Source: Candidatus Krumholzibacteriota bacterium (GTDB taxonomy: Bacteria > Krumholzibacteriota > Krumholzibacteriia > LZORAL124-64-63). Taken from it: 64,000 nt of DNA. The notes below the pieces were generated by a model that did not search any database, was not told the DNA's origin, and was given only the letters and a program-made list of their open reading frames with translations. Where the stretch lies: assembly GCA_022711765.1 (NCBI GenBank), contig JAKLEB010000001.1, forward strand, positions 2,028,694 through 2,092,693. The letters are read 5' to 3'. Numbering within the stretch: position 1 is the stretch's first letter; each line of letters opens with the position of its first letter. The position numbers and the translations under genes were made by a program. Positions 35,259 through 45,539 of the stretch are shown here, piece after piece.

Positions 35259-36428
35259 ATGCTGAACATCGCGCTATTCGGAGCGCCGGGAGCCGGCAAG
35301 GGCACCCAGTCGGAATTCCTGATGAAGAAGCACAACCTGGTCTACATCGCCACGGGCGACATCCTGCGTCGAGAGATCGCCGCGGACACCGCGCTCGGCC
35401 GCGAGGCGCGCGCGATCATCGACCGGGGCGAGCTCGTGCCTGACGAGGTGATCGTCCAGGTCATCGAGAAGACGATCAACGAGAATCCCGACGCGTCCGG
35501 CTTCCTGTTCGACGGCTTCCCCCGCACACTGGTCCAGGCCTACATCCTCGAGGGCTTGCTCCAGAAGCTGCACACCTCGCTCACCTGCCTGCTCAGTCTC
35601 GAGGTCCCGATCGAGGAGGCGACCCGCCGGCTGCTCGCGCGCGCCAGGACGTCGGGCCGCGCCGACGACACGGCGGAGGTCATCGAATTCCGCCTGCGCG
35701 AGTACGCCCAGAAGACCGCGCCGGTCGCCGAATTCTACCGGGAGAAGGGCATCTACGTCTCGATCCCCGGCGTCGGACCGATCGAAGAGATCCACCAGAA
35801 TCTCGAGAACGCGATCGCCGCCGAGCTGCGCAAAGCGCTCTTCAACGTCGTCCTGCTCGGCTATCCCGGAGCCGGGTGCGGCACCCAGGCGCGCCGACTG
35901 GCCGCGAAATACCACCTGAGCTACGTGTCGTCGCGCGAGCTGATCCGCAACGAGATCGATGGCGGAACGGAGATCGGCCAGGCCGTCAAGCCGATCTTCG
36001 ACCGGGGCGGCCTCGTACCTGACGAGATCGTCATCAAGCTGATCGAGCGGCGCTTCCGCGAGCACCCCGAGGCCCTGGGGTTCGTCTTCAAGGGATTCCC
36101 CCGTACCATCGTCCAGGCCTACATCCTCGACGGCATGCTGCGGAAGATGGGTTCGTCGGTGTCGTGCGTCGTGGACATCCAGCTCTCGATGCTCGAGCTG
36201 ATCAAACGCCTCGACGCGCGCGGCAAGACGGATCGGCGCATGAGCTACGACCTGGAGACCGCCACGATCGTCAAGCGGCTCGAGGAACACGAGCAGAAGT
36301 GCCTGCCGCTCGTCGGCTACTACCAGAAGCACCTGACCGTGACGGCTATCAGCGGCGAGGGAACCGAGGACGAGGTCTTCGCCCGCCTCGCGGGACCGGT
36401 GGAGCAAGCCTGGCGGCGGGCGCGCTAG
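35259..36428 (+). CDS. Fused double adenylate kinase-like protein, second half degenerate
   Basis: A 389-residue tandem fusion of two adenylate kinase-like domains. Domain 1 (residues 1-188) has an intact P-loop GAPGAGKGTQ with Lys14, TGD and FDGFPRT, and a short LID without zinc cysteines. Domain 2 (from 195) aligns along its whole length, but its P-loop reads GYPGAGCGTQ with Cys207 for the essential lysine, TGD has become SSRE and FDGFPRT has become FKGFPRT. The second half should not be an active kinase and may be structural or a nucleotide sensor. GAGAGG is 6 nt before the ATG. A separate full adenylate kinase is at 11758. Not a frameshift: the frame is continuous. Confidence 0.9.
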   Translation: MLNIALFGAPGAGKGTQSEFLMKKHNLVYIATGDILRREIAADTALGREARAIIDRGELVPDEVIVQVIEKTINENPDASGFLFDGFPRTLVQAYILEGLLQKLHTSLTCLLSLEVPIEEATRRLLARARTSGRADDTAEVIEFRLREYAQKTAPVAEFYREKGIYVSIPGVGPIEEIHQNLENAIAAELRKALFNVVLLGYPGAGCGTQARRLAAKYHLSYVSSRELIRNEIDGGTEIGQAVKPIFDRGGLVPDEIVIKLIERRFREHPEALGFVFKGFPRTIVQAYILDGMLRKMGSSVSCVVDIQLSMLELIKRLDARGKTDRRMSYDLETATIVKRLEEHEQKCLPLVGYYQKHLTVTAISGEGTEDEVFARLAGPVEQAWRRAR

Positions 36429-36574
36429 CGGGGCCGCCCGGCCGGCTGCCGGCGTCGCCGGCCGTGCTCTTTGATCGCGATGCTGCGGAATGCTATCTTG
36501 GACCGGTTGGAACCCGGATGTCGCGGCCGGAAGCCGCGGCCAAAACGAGGACCGCAGGCTGGAGGATGAACAAG

Positions 36575-37693
36575 ATGGCGAAGTACCGGATCGGCTGGCT
36601 GCCGGGCGACGGCATCGGCGTGGAAGTGATGGAGGCCGGGCGCCTCGTGCTGGACAGGCTGGGCCTGGACGCCGAATACCCCCACGGCGACATCGGCTGG
36701 GAATTCTGGCGCCAGGAGGGCGACGCTTTCCCGGCCCGCACCATCGACCTCCTGAGGAACGTCGACGCCGCCATGTTCGGAGCGATCACCTCGAAACCCG
36801 TGAAGGCCGCGGAGGCCGAGCTGGTCGCCGATCTGCGGGGGAAGGGCCTCGTCTACCGCTCCCCGATCGTGCGGATGCGGCAGCTCTTCGACCTCTACGT
36901 CTGCCTGCGGCCGTGCAAAGGCTACGCCGGCAATCCGCTGAACTTCAAGGAAGGCATCGACCTCGTCATGTTCCGCGAGAACACGGAGGACCTGTACGCC
37001 GGCGTCGAGTTCAATCCAGTGCCGGACGCCCTGCGCGACACCCTCGGCGCCCTCTCCAAGAACTTCGCGCCGTTCGGCAAACTTGCGGGCGACGAGTATG
37101 CCGTCTCCTGCAAGATCAACACTCGCAGGGGCTCCGAGCGCATCATCCGCGCCGCGTTCGAGTTCGCGAAGCGGCACGGGCGCAAGAAGGTCACGATCGT
37201 CCACAAGGCCAACGTGGTCCGCGCGACCGACGGCATGTTCCTGGAGATCGGCAAGGCCGTGGCGCGGGAGTATCCCGGGATCCAGGTCGACGACGCCAAC
37301 ATCGACGCCATGACCATGTGGCTGCTCAAGAACCCGTTCAACTACGACGTGCTCGTAGCGCCGAACCTCTACGGGGACATCATCTCGGACCTCTGCGCCC
37401 AGATGGTCGGCGGCCTCGGTTTCGGCTGCTCCGGCAACATCGGCGACAAGGTCGCGGTCTTCGAGCCGACGCACGGCTCGGCGCCGAAACACGCCGGGAA
37501 GAACAAGGCGAACCCCTTGGCGACGATCCTGTCGGCGAAGATGATGCTCGACTACCTTCAGGAAGACTCGCTGGCCAGGCGCCTGGAGGCTGCGGTGGCG
37601 GCGGTCATCAAGGACGGCAAGGTCCGCACCTACGACATGGGAGGCTCGGCCACGACGATGCAGATGGCCGAGGCCGTCGCGGCGCGCTGCTGA
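36575..37693 (+). CDS. Isocitrate/isopropylmalate dehydrogenase family protein (probable isocitrate dehydrogenase)
   Basis: A 372-residue beta-decarboxylating dehydrogenase. It opens with GWLPGDGIGVEVMEAG. The substrate loop SPIVRMRQLFDLYVCLRPCKGY and FRENTEDLYAGVEF, the metal site DNIDAMTMWL-like aspartates and PNLYGDIISDLCAQMVGG, and the nucleotide loop THGSAPKHAGKNKANP are present. This version resembles short NAD-type isocitrate dehydrogenases rather than leuB, but homoisocitrate or tartrate-type substrates cannot be excluded. I start at ATG 36575, 9 nt after GGAGG; an ATG at 36566 sits directly on that ribosome site. Would feed 2-oxoglutarate into biosynthesis or the TCA cycle. A strong hairpin follows. 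Confidence 0.85.
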   Translation: MAKYRIGWLPGDGIGVEVMEAGRLVLDRLGLDAEYPHGDIGWEFWRQEGDAFPARTIDLLRNVDAAMFGAITSKPVKAAEAELVADLRGKGLVYRSPIVRMRQLFDLYVCLRPCKGYAGNPLNFKEGIDLVMFRENTEDLYAGVEFNPVPDALRDTLGALSKNFAPFGKLAGDEYAVSCKINTRRGSERIIRAAFEFAKRHGRKKVTIVHKANVVRATDGMFLEIGKAVAREYPGIQVDDANIDAMTMWLLKNPFNYDVLVAPNLYGDIISDLCAQMVGGLGFGCSGNIGDKVAVFEPTHGSAPKHAGKNKANPLATILSAKMMLDYLQEDSLARRLEAAVAAVIKDGKVRTYDMGGSATTMQMAEAVAARC

Positions 37694-37700
37694 GCTTCAT

Positions 37701-37739
37701 CGGCCGGGTGCGTTTCGCCGCAGATCACGCACCCGGCCG
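37701..37739 (+). terminator. Hairpin behind the dehydrogenase gene
   Basis: CGGCCGGGTGCGT (37701-37713) and ACGCACCCGGCCG (37727-37739) pair over 13 bp with a 13-nt loop, 8 nt after the stop. An AT-rich stretch (37752-37815) follows and may hold the promoter of the TonB receptor gene. Confidence 0.7.
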
Positions 37740-37920
37740 TCTCCCGTGATTGAATGGTTCTGATTGTTGAAATCGATATTACCCCATACGACTTCCTCCG
37801 CAATTTCTTTAATCGCTGTTCAGGCCGTTCTCCTGGCTGCCGATACCGTCGACAACGTCGTCAACCATAGACGTCCGTCAACCGTCGGCTCCTCGATGTG
37901 CCGAGATGAGGTCACGGTCC

Positions 37921-39873
37921 ATGGTGCTATCCCTTAGCAGGAATCCGTACGCCATCCGCCGGACCGCGATCGGGATGTTCGCGACTCTCGCGACGCTGGC
38001 GGTCGCCGCTGGCGCGGCCGACGAGTACCAGGACTTCGCCGAGCTCAACCTCGAGGCCTTGCTCGACCAGACGATCGTCACGGCCGCAAAGCACGAGCAG
38101 AAGATCAGCGAGACCCCGGTGGCGGCCACCGTCATCTCCGCCGAGGAGATCGCCGCCAGCGGCGCCCGCAACATCCCGGAATTGCTCGATCGGGTGGCCG
38201 GCCTGAGCGTGATCCAGTCCTCCAGCTCCAGCTTCGAGGTCTCCGCGCGCGGTCTCAACGAGCTCGCGTCCAACGCCATGCTCGTCCTCATCGACGGCCG
38301 GTCCGTGTATGAGGAGTTCTACGGCGTGACCGTCTGGGAGGCCCTCGCTGTCTCGCTCGAGGACATCAAGGCCATCGAGGTCATCAAAGGCCCGGGATCG
38401 GCCATGTACGGAGCCAACGCGTTCGCTGGCGTGATCAACATCCTCACCTTCGCGCCGGACGAGAAGCCGGGCACAAGCGCTCGCACCTTCGTCTCGAACC
38501 TGGGCGAGAGCCAGGGCACCCTGCGCGCGGCGGGGCGACAGCGGGCGCTGGCCTGGTCCGCGTCCACGACGTGGGACCGGTCGCTCGACTGGGAGCACGA
38601 CCTGCCGGAGGCCGAGGCCGTCCGCACGCGCGGCCGGTTCACGTACGACCTCGGCGACCGCACGACAGTCAGCTGCGAAGCTGGCCATTTCAACGGCTCG
38701 CTGGAAATGCTGCCGACGAACACCACGCTGCTGGCCGACGGTCAGACGCACTTCCTGCGTTCGGATTTCACTCACGGGAACCTCGTCGCTCGCTGGTACC
38801 TGAACGACTGGACTCTGGACATCGAGCCGCGAGACGTCGCGCTCGTCGGCGTGACGGCTGCGATCGAGAGTCGCCTCCACGACCTCGAGTTCCAGCACTC
38901 CTTCGCGCCGAGCGACGACAGTTTCGTCCTCTGGGGCGGCAGCTACCGGCACAAGCGCTTCTCGTACAGCCTGCAGGACGGCAAGGTGACCCAGGACATC
39001 TACGCGGCGTTCGCCCTCGGAGAATGGACGCCGCGTCGCGCCTGGCTGCTGTCCCTCGGCGTGCGCTACGAGGATCATCCGCTCGTCGGCGGCCACGCGG
39101 CACCACGCGGCGGGGTCGTCTTCAAGCCCCACGCTGATCACGCCCTGCGCTTCTCGTACAGCCAGGCGTACCGCGACCCGTCCTACCTGGAGACCTACTG
39201 GCGCACCGAGACCGAGCTTGCGCCCGGCATGGCCAGCGTGGTCCGCGGCGATCTGGACGTGGCGAGCGAGGAGATCCGATCCTGCGAGATCGGTTACCAG
39301 GGTCTGGTCACGTCCGGCGCCCTGGTGAACCTCGCCGTCTTCCACAATCAGCTCGAGGACCTCATCCAGGCCGCGCCCGTCGCGTACTTCTCCTCGCCGC
39401 CGGCGCCGCATCCCGGCATCCCCTCGGAGATCGTGTTCCAGAACCTGAACTCGTGGGACGCCACCGGCGGGGAGCTCGCCTGCGAGGTCGACGTCGACGG
39501 CGGCTTACGCCTGTCGGGCTTCTACGCATATACCTGGCTCGAGGACGCCGCGACCGGCGCGCGGATCGTCCAGGCGCCTCTGCACAGTGCACAGGCACGA
39601 GCGACGTTGCGGCTCGGCCGGCAGCACGAGTTGCGGCTCGCGGGACGGTATCGCTCGGTGGCGGAATGGAACCTCGACCTCTACGGCGGCACGGGCACGG
39701 TCGCGGGCGACGAGCGCCTCGTGGTCGACACGGCGTGGCAGGTCCACCTCGCGCCCGCCGGTCATCGGTTCACGCTCGCGATCGAGAATATCCTCGATCG
39801 CCGGTACCGGGACCACCCGCTCGCGATCGAGCAAGGTCGGCGCCTCTACGCATCCCTGATGGTCGGTTTCTGA
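37921..39873 (+). CDS. TonB-dependent outer-membrane receptor
   Basis: A 650-residue receptor. Signal peptide to about residue 35, then the short N-terminal [15 protein letters not shown], a complete plug domain ([18 protein letters not shown] ... [11 protein letters not shown] ... [23 protein letters not shown]) and a 22-strand barrel ending in LYASLMVGF, with the terminal Phe needed for outer-membrane insertion. It resembles the cobalamin/colicin receptor class (BtuB/CirA). ATG 37921 has GAGG 9 nt upstream; 37906 is possible. Followed after 32 nt by a YfiR-like gene and a hybrid kinase, so it may serve as receptor for a signalling chain rather than only for uptake. Ligand not recognisable. 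Confidence 0.92.
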   Translation: MVLSLSRNPYAIRRTAIGMFATLATLAVAAGAADEYQDFAELNLEALLDQTIVTAAKHEQKISETPVAATVISAEEIAASGARNIPELLDRVAGLSVIQSSSSSFEVSARGLNELASNAMLVLIDGRSVYEEFYGVTVWEALAVSLEDIKAIEVIKGPGSAMYGANAFAGVINILTFAPDEKPGTSARTFVSNLGESQGTLRAAGRQRALAWSASTTWDRSLDWEHDLPEAEAVRTRGRFTYDLGDRTTVSCEAGHFNGSLEMLPTNTTLLADGQTHFLRSDFTHGNLVARWYLNDWTLDIEPRDVALVGVTAAIESRLHDLEFQHSFAPSDDSFVLWGGSYRHKRFSYSLQDGKVTQDIYAAFALGEWTPRRAWLLSLGVRYEDHPLVGGHAAPRGGVVFKPHADHALRFSYSQAYRDPSYLETYWRTETELAPGMASVVRGDLDVASEEIRSCEIGYQGLVTSGALVNLAVFHNQLEDLIQAAPVAYFSSPPAPHPGIPSEIVFQNLNSWDATGGELACEVDVDGGLRLSGFYAYTWLEDAATGARIVQAPLHSAQARATLRLGRQHELRLAGRYRSVAEWNLDLYGGTGTVAGDERLVVDTAWQVHLAPAGHRFTLAIENILDRRYRDHPLAIEQGRRLYASLMVGF

Positions 39874-39905
39874 CGGCGAAGCCGCGACGCCGCGGCGAGG
39901 ATGGC

Positions 39906-40541
39906 ATGAACGTGGCGAAGACGTCGAGCATTTCGACCCGGGGAGCCGGCCGCTCGTGGCTGATGCGGCCTGGCCTGCGCCGTCTGGTCGCGGCGGGGAT
40001 GCTGCTCGGACTGCTCTCTGCCGCGGCGCGTCCGCAGGACATTCCCGAGGCGAGCCAGCTGCCGATCTTCTTCAAGTTGTTGACCTACGATCGCACGCTC
40101 TGGGAGCAGCCGCGGTCGATCCTGCGGATCGGACTGCTCCACCGGCCCGGCGATGCGGCGTCGCAGGCCAACCTCGTCGCCATGGTCGAAGCCCTGACCG
40201 CCGCCGCCGACAAGACGATCAACGGCGCCCGTTTCGTCACCACGACTCTCGCCTGGTCGCCGCCCGACGAGTTGGCCCCGCTGCTCGCCGGCGCCCAGAT
40301 CGATGTGCTCTACGTGACGGCGGGCAACGGCGAGTACCTGGAAGCGATCCAGAAGGAGACCCGTGGGCGCGACATCCTCACGCTGGCGGCCATCGCCGAG
40401 GACGTGTCCGCCGGACTCGCCGTCGGACTCGGCATCTTGAACGGACGTCCCGTCGTGCGCGTCAACCTCGGCGCGCTGGAAGCCGAAGGCCAGCAGCTCG
40501 ACGCGCGAGTGCTCAAAATCAGCGAGGTGGTCGATCGATGA
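39906..40541 (+). CDS. YfiR-like periplasmic protein (DUF4154)
   Basis: A 211-residue exported protein (hydrophobic helix residues 27-40, cleavage near ARP-QD) with the YfiR fold: [86 protein letters not shown] shortened here to its key parts. In Pseudomonas, YfiR is a periplasmic repressor of a membrane diguanylate cyclase. Here the gene overlaps by ATGA with a sensor kinase, so a kinase probably replaces the cyclase as the controlled partner. GAGG precedes the ATG. Confidence 0.85.
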   Translation: MNVAKTSSISTRGAGRSWLMRPGLRRLVAAGMLLGLLSAAARPQDIPEASQLPIFFKLLTYDRTLWEQPRSILRIGLLHRPGDAASQANLVAMVEALTAAADKTINGARFVTTTLAWSPPDELAPLLAGAQIDVLYVTAGNGEYLEAIQKETRGRDILTLAAIAEDVSAGLAVGLGILNGRPVVRVNLGALEAEGQQLDARVLKISEVVDR

Positions 40542-42841
40542 GCCGCGGCCTGGCACGTCAGTCGATCCGCAGCAAGGTCACCCTCGCGATCGTCGCCGTG
40601 TCGCTCTTCGGTGCCGTCTCGATCGCCTTCTACTTCCCGCCGAGGCTGACGCAGCTCGCGCGCGCGTCGCTCGCGAGCAAGGCGGTCGGCATGGCCGAGG
40701 TCCTCGCCTACAACCTCGTCGCTCCGCTCGAATTCGAGGATCAGCGCGGCCTCGACGAGGCGCTGGCGGGGATTGCCAGCGATCCGGATCTGGTCGGCGT
40801 CCAGGTGACCGACGTCGACGGTAACCTGCGCGCCGGTCAGCGCCTGCTCACCGGTCCGCGGTCCGTGCCGACCGCGACGACGATCACGGATCTCGGCGCC
40901 GCCCTGCAGGTGGCGACGCCGATCCAGGGCCTCGACCATCGTCTGGGCACTCTCGTCCTGCGCTTCGACACCGCCGAGGTCCACGACGAAATCGCGCGCA
41001 ACCGGGAACTCACGCTGCTGGTGAGCGCCCTCGTCGCCGTGATGGGCGTGCTGGCTGGCGCCGTACTATCGCGCCGTCTCGTCCGCCCCATCGCGGCGCT
41101 CTCGGTCGCGACGGATCGGATGGCCGCCGGCGACCTTTCCGTGCGCGTCGATTCGAACTCGAGCGACGAGCTGGGGCGACTCGCCGGCGCATTCAATCAC
41201 CTTGCGCGCAGCTTGCAGAAGTCGCGCCAGGACATCGATGCCTACAGCCGTAACCTCGAGGCCATGGTGGCCGAGCGCACGGCCGAGCTGGTATCGGCCA
41301 AGGAGGCGGCCGAGAGCGCCAACCGGGCCAAGAGCCAGTTCCTGGCCAACATGTCCCACGAGATCCGCACGCCGATGAACGGCATCATCGGCATGACCGA
41401 GCTGACCCTGGCCGCCGATCTGCCGCCCGAGCACCGCCGGAACCTCGTCATCGTCAAGGACAGCGCGGAGGCCTTGCTGCACATCATCGGCGACATCCTC
41501 GACTTCTCCAAGGTCGAGGCCGGGCGCCTGCAGCTCGAGCGCGTCGAGCTGGATCTCGTCCAGCTCGTCGACGGCCTCGTCGACACCTTCGCGCTCGAGG
41601 CGTCCCGCAGCGACCTCGAGTTCGTGTGTCGCTTCGATCCGCGCCTGGCGCGCGCGCGCCTCGGGGATCCCGGACGCCTGCGGCAGGTGCTGGTCAACCT
41701 GGTCGGCAACGCCATGAAGTTCACCCGCGAGGGCAGCGTGACCCTGGTGGTGGAGCCGGCGGGGGATCCGGCGGCGGCGGCAGTCCATTTCGCGGTCACC
41801 GACACCGGCATCGGCATGAGCGAAGATACCCGGCGGACGATCTTCAGGGCATTCTACCAGGCCGATTCGTCGACGACGCGCCGCTTCGGCGGCACGGGAC
41901 TGGGCCTCGCGATCTCGCGCCAGCTCGTCGGGCTCATGGGCGGCGACCTGGAAGTCGCGAGCGAGCTGGACCGCGGCAGCACGTTCGAGTTCACCGTCGA
42001 GCTGCCGGTGACGGGCGCGCAAGAGCCTCCCCGCGGAGACGGCGAATCGCTCGTCGTCATCGGCCGCGAGAATGCCGCGCAGCGGGCGCTCGTGGCGCAG
42101 CTGGCCGCGCTCGGCTGGAGCGTCCAGAGCCGGCTCTCCCCTTTCCCCGCCGACACCCTCCGCGACCTCTTCGCCGACCCGCTCCACTTGCCGAGGTTCG
42201 TCCTGTACGAGGCGGCGGCGCTGCGGCTCGTCGACGACGACACGCGACGGGAGTTCCACCGCGTTCTCGCGCGCGACGGCGTCCACCCGATCGCGCTCGT
42301 GCCGGTGGGCGTCGACGATCCCGGCCAAGCCCGGCATACGCTCACGGTTCCGGTCAGGCCGGGCGCGCTCCTCGCGGCGCTGGCGCAGCGGGACGGAGCG
42401 CAACCTGATCGGCGGACCGCAAGCGCCGGCCAGGCCCCACAGGCGACTCTCGAGGGGATCCACGTGCTCTTGGTCGAGGACAATCCGGTGAACCAGACGT
42501 TCGGCCGCCTGCTGCTGCAGAAACAGGGTTGCCGGGTGACCGTCGCCGAGCACGGTCAAGCCGGCCTGCAATGCGCGACGAGCGAGGTGTTCGACGTCAT
42601 CCTCTCGGACGTGCAGATGCCGGTCATGGACGGCCTGGACATGACGCGAGCGCTGCGCTCTCGCGAAGCGGGCTCGAACAGGCGCATCCCGATCATCGGC
42701 GTCACCGCGCACGCGCTGCAGTCCGATCGTGAGCGCTGCCTCGCGGCCGGCATGGACGGGTACGTCGCCAAGCCGATCAAGGCGACCGAGCTGATCGCGG
42801 CCATCGAGAAGGTGCTCGCGCTGGAGGTCGTCGCGCGCTAG
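40538..42841 (+). CDS. Hybrid sensor histidine kinase with HAMP and receiver
   Basis: A 767-residue membrane kinase. Helix 1 at about 13-33, a periplasmic sensor of about 120 residues (CHASE8-like), helix 2 at 158-178, HAMP 179-231, a coiled coil, HisKA with His274 in [10 protein letters not shown], the ATPase domain ([24 protein letters not shown]), a degenerate second receiver-like segment (about 510-630, no clear phospho-acceptor) and a C-terminal receiver with Asp691 in [12 protein letters not shown]. The output must pass through an HPt protein not found here. The ATG overlaps the YfiR-like stop (ATGA). The periplasmic sensor is the likely docking site for the YfiR-like protein. Its TAG shares the palindrome CTAG with the stop of the convergent flx operon. 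Confidence 0.9.
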   Translation: MSRGLARQSIRSKVTLAIVAVSLFGAVSIAFYFPPRLTQLARASLASKAVGMAEVLAYNLVAPLEFEDQRGLDEALAGIASDPDLVGVQVTDVDGNLRAGQRLLTGPRSVPTATTITDLGAALQVATPIQGLDHRLGTLVLRFDTAEVHDEIARNRELTLLVSALVAVMGVLAGAVLSRRLVRPIAALSVATDRMAAGDLSVRVDSNSSDELGRLAGAFNHLARSLQKSRQDIDAYSRNLEAMVAERTAELVSAKEAAESANRAKSQFLANMSHEIRTPMNGIIGMTELTLAADLPPEHRRNLVIVKDSAEALLHIIGDILDFSKVEAGRLQLERVELDLVQLVDGLVDTFALEASRSDLEFVCRFDPRLARARLGDPGRLRQVLVNLVGNAMKFTREGSVTLVVEPAGDPAAAAVHFAVTDTGIGMSEDTRRTIFRAFYQADSSTTRRFGGTGLGLAISRQLVGLMGGDLEVASELDRGSTFEFTVELPVTGAQEPPRGDGESLVVIGRENAAQRALVAQLAALGWSVQSRLSPFPADTLRDLFADPLHLPRFVLYEAAALRLVDDDTRREFHRVLARDGVHPIALVPVGVDDPGQARHTLTVPVRPGALLAALAQRDGAQPDRRTASAGQAPQATLEGIHVLLVEDNPVNQTFGRLLLQKQGCRVTVAEHGQAGLQCATSEVFDVILSDVQMPVMDGLDMTRALRSREAGSNRRIPIIGVTAHALQSDRERCLAAGMDGYVAKPIKATELIAAIEKVLALEVVAR

Positions 42842-43692
42842 TACTCCGCGGGCAGTCCAGCGAGCTGCGCCATCGTGAAGACCGGTCCATCCTTGCACAC
42901 ATAGACGGGCCCCACGTTGCAGCGGCCGCACTTGCCGACCCCGCACTTCATCCGGTTCTCCAGCGTCGTGAAGATCTGGTCGGGTTCGAAGCCGAGCCTC
43001 GCGAGCACCGGCATGGTGAGCTTGATCATGATCGGCGGCCCGCAGACGATGGCGATCGTGTTGGCGGCGGCCGGGGCCGCCTGTTCGAGCACCGTCGGCA
43101 CGAAACCAACGCGGCCCTGCCAGTCCGCCGTCTGGCCGCCGGGATCGACCGTCGTGTAGAGCGTGACGTCCGGGCGGGCGCCCCATTCCGCCAGCTCGTG
43201 CTTGTACACGAGGTCGGCGACCGTGCGGGCACCGTAGATGATGGTGATGTCGTCGTACTGGTCGCGCAGGTCGAGACAGTTCCAGATCACGCAGCGCATG
43301 GGCGGCAGCGCGATGCCGCCGGCGATGAACAGGAGCTTCTTGCCGCGCCACTGTTCGATCGGGAACACGTTGCCGTAGGGACCCCGGAAGCCGATGATGT
43401 CGCCCTCGTCGCGGTCGGCGAGCGCCGTGGTGACGCGGCCGACTTGCCGAAACGTGCACTCGATATAGCCCTTGCGGGTCGGCGGCGAGGCGATGCAGAA
43501 GGTCGACTCGCCCTCGCCGTAGACCGAGTACTCGCCGAACTGCCCGGCCCGGAAGTCGAACCGTTCCGCGTCCGCGGGGTCGACGAACTCGAGGCGGAAC
43601 GTGACGACCGAGGGCGCCTCCGCCGTGACCTTGGCGACCCGCATGCGATACGGAACGTACAGGTTGTGGCCGTTGCCGCACTCGTGGCTCAT
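42838..43692 (-). CDS. flxA: FlxA-like FAD/NAD(P) and 2Fe-2S oxidoreductase subunit
   Basis: A 284-residue flavoprotein of the ferredoxin-NADP reductase superfamily, akin to the hydrogenase gamma / AsrB / FloxA group. FAD site [16 protein letters not shown] site [14 protein letters not shown] and the late CGPPIMIK are followed by the 2Fe-2S motif [19 protein letters not shown]. As last gene of the seven-gene operon it should oxidise NADH and pass electrons to FlxB-D and HdrABC. The start follows the flxB stop by one nucleotide. Last base pairs form the shared CTAG stop with the opposing kinase gene. Confidence 0.88.
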   Translation of the reverse strand: MSHECGNGHNLYVPYRMRVAKVTAEAPSVVTFRLEFVDPADAERFDFRAGQFGEYSVYGEGESTFCIASPPTRKGYIECTFRQVGRVTTALADRDEGDIIGFRGPYGNVFPIEQWRGKKLLFIAGGIALPPMRCVIWNCLDLRDQYDDITIIYGARTVADLVYKHELAEWGARPDVTLYTTVDPGGQTADWQGRVGFVPTVLEQAAPAAANTIAIVCGPPIMIKLTMPVLARLGFEPDQIFTTLENRMKCGVGKCGRCNVGPVYVCKDGPVFTMAQLAGLPAEY

Positions 43693-43693
43693 G

Positions 43694-44719
43694 TCATTCG
43701 CTCCCCGCGGCCGTCGCGGCCAGCCGCTCGAGGTGTTCGCCGAGGTTCATGTCCACCGGACACGAGCGCGAACAGCGTCCGCAGCCCACGCAGCCGAGGA
43801 CCTGCAAACGCGCCGGCTGGTACGCGAACTTGTGCATCACGCGCTGGCGCCAGCGCTCGCTCTGCTTGCCCCGTGGATTGTGGCCCGACGCGTGCAGCGT
43901 GAAGTGCCCGAATCCGCAGGCGTCCCAGGTGCGCACGCGCATCGCGTCGTAGCGGCTGCGCTCGTCCTGGATGTCGAAGCAGGTGCAGGTCGGGCATACA
44001 TAGGCGCAGCTGCCGCAGCCTAGGCACCGTAGCGACTGCTGGCGCCAGACGCTCGCGTCGCCGAACAGCTCCGGCAGCTTCTCGGTGAGCTCGGCAGCCG
44101 CGAACCGCGGCAGGATCGCCGCGACGGGCCGCGGCTTGGCGCCGGCGCCCGGCTGAAACGCGCCCGGCGCGAGGTCGACCAGCGCCCGGCCGCGCTCGGT
44201 GAGGATCTCGGCGCGGTAGGTCTTCTCATCCAGGGCGCTCAGCAGGATGTCGCAGCCCCGCGCGTCCGCGGGTCCGCCGCCGACCGACGTACAGAAGCAG
44301 AAGTCGTCGCCCCGCGCGCAGCTCAGGCCGACGACCGTGAGCGCCGCCAGCTTGGGTTCGCAGTACGCATCGCCGCTGTCCCAGGTGAAGACGGCGCGCA
44401 GCGTCGCGAAGCTGGCCGCGTCGCAGGGATGAGCGCCGAGAAGGACGGTCGGCGGCGACGCTGGCGGGACCTCTTCGACCGTGACGTCCTTGCCGCGCAT
44501 CGCGAACCGAAGCATGCGCTCAAAGCGAGGAAAGACCACGGCTTTCGCCGACGTGACGGTCTGCACGTAGTCGAGCGCGAGACGGTCCGCGTCCGTGACC
44601 TCGCGGAACTCGACGCGCCCGTCGTCTTCCACCGGCGCCAGCACGCGCTGGCCGGCCGCGGTGAGCGCCGCGATCAGCTCGCCGAGCGCCGCGCGATTCA
44701 GGATCCTGGTCTCGCTCAT
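43694..44719 (-). CDS. flxB: FlxB-like 4Fe-4S dicluster subunit
   Basis: A 341-residue protein of the sulfhydrogenase beta / AsrA family. The N-terminal domain carries the GAHPCDAASF and SCARGDDFCFCTSVGGGPAD segments. The C-terminal half has two ferredoxin clusters (CLGCGSCAYVCPTCTC and CVGCGRCSRSCPVD). It relays electrons between the flavin subunit and the iron-sulfur chain. ATG 44719 is chosen by family alignment (MSETRILNR); an upstream start at 44758 would run into flxC. Ribosome site GTGAGGG is close. Confidence 0.87.
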   Translation of the reverse strand: MSETRILNRAALGELIAALTAAGQRVLAPVEDDGRVEFREVTDADRLALDYVQTVTSAKAVVFPRFERMLRFAMRGKDVTVEEVPPASPPTVLLGAHPCDAASFATLRAVFTWDSGDAYCEPKLAALTVVGLSCARGDDFCFCTSVGGGPADARGCDILLSALDEKTYRAEILTERGRALVDLAPGAFQPGAGAKPRPVAAILPRFAAAELTEKLPELFGDASVWRQQSLRCLGCGSCAYVCPTCTCFDIQDERSRYDAMRVRTWDACGFGHFTLHASGHNPRGKQSERWRQRVMHKFAYQPARLQVLGCVGCGRCSRSCPVDMNLGEHLERLAATAAGSE

Positions 44720-44732
44720 GGCCCTCACGACC

Positions 44733-45539
44733 TCAACGGATGAACTCTTCCTTGTCATCCGGCTTGAATGATGCCAGCGCGTAGTCCTTGCGCCTCGAGA
44801 CGCCTGCCGCGACGCCGAAGTCCACGACCGCTTCGCGCGCGAGGACGCGGTTCAAGAGGTCGATGCGGATCCCCTGGGGACAGGCCTCCGCGCAGGATCC
44901 GCAATCGACGCAGCGGCCCGCCAGGTGCATGGCGCGCACGACATTCCACTCGAGATTGCCCAGGGGATCGGCCGCCACCGGGATCCACTGCGGCTGGTTG
45001 ACGTCCGTGATGCACCGCGAGCAATAGCACAGCGGGCAGGCGGCGCGGCACGCGTAGCACTTGAAGCACCGCCCCAGCTCCCGCGACCACCACTGCCAGC
45101 GCTCGCCGAGCGGCAGGGCGTCGATTCGATCGATCTCGGCCTGTTGCTCGGGGGTGAGCCCGCGCGGCTGCCGCGCCACGTGGGTTTCGACCGCCTCGAG
45201 ATCGGCGAGCTCGGTCACCGTGCCATCCGCATCGACCGCGATGGCCACGACCGCGTCGGCCGCGATCCGGTTCTCGGCGGCGTATTGCAGCAGCGTGCGC
45301 AGCGTCGCCGGGCCGCAGACCACGGCCGCCCGGCCTGCCGCCCTCACCTCGGGCTTGAGCAGGTACACCGCCAGGTTCTGCCGGCAGCGGTCGTCGTAGA
45401 TCAGGCTCGCCGCCTCGGCGGTGTCGCTGACGAAGGCCGGACGGGCGCGCGTCGCGTCGGATCCCGCCTGGTAGCCGATGACGATCTTGACCTCGCCCGC
45501 TGCGAGCTTGGCGCTGGCGAACGTCTGCAGGGTATCCAT
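44733..45539 (-). CDS. flxC: FlxC-like iron-sulfur subunit
   Basis: A 268-residue protein. The first 110 residues form an alpha/beta region (IVIGYQAGSD, AAVVCGPATL); the rest has a cysteine-rich core (CFKCYACRAACPLCYCSRC) and a ferredoxin-like CVDCGSCAEACPQG. This matches the iron-sulfur subunit of the Flx/Flox complexes, related to the beta subunit of coenzyme F420 hydrogenase-like proteins. Overlaps flxD by ATGA. The link to NADH oxidation is by operon context. Confidence 0.82.
   Translation of the reverse strand: MDTLQTFASAKLAAGEVKIVIGYQAGSDATRARPAFVSDTAEAASLIYDDRCRQNLAVYLLKPEVRAAGRAAVVCGPATLRTLLQYAAENRIAADAVVAIAVDADGTVTELADLEAVETHVARQPRGLTPEQQAEIDRIDALPLGERWQWWSRELGRCFKCYACRAACPLCYCSRCITDVNQPQWIPVAADPLGNLEWNVVRAMHLAGRCVDCGSCAEACPQGIRIDLLNRVLAREAVVDFGVAAGVSRRKDYALASFKPDDKEEFIR

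Noticed and set aside
36566..36568. Upstream ATG as start of the dehydrogenase
   Set aside because: It sits directly on GGAGG with no spacing; the ATG 9 nt further fits the ribosome site and the family N-terminus.
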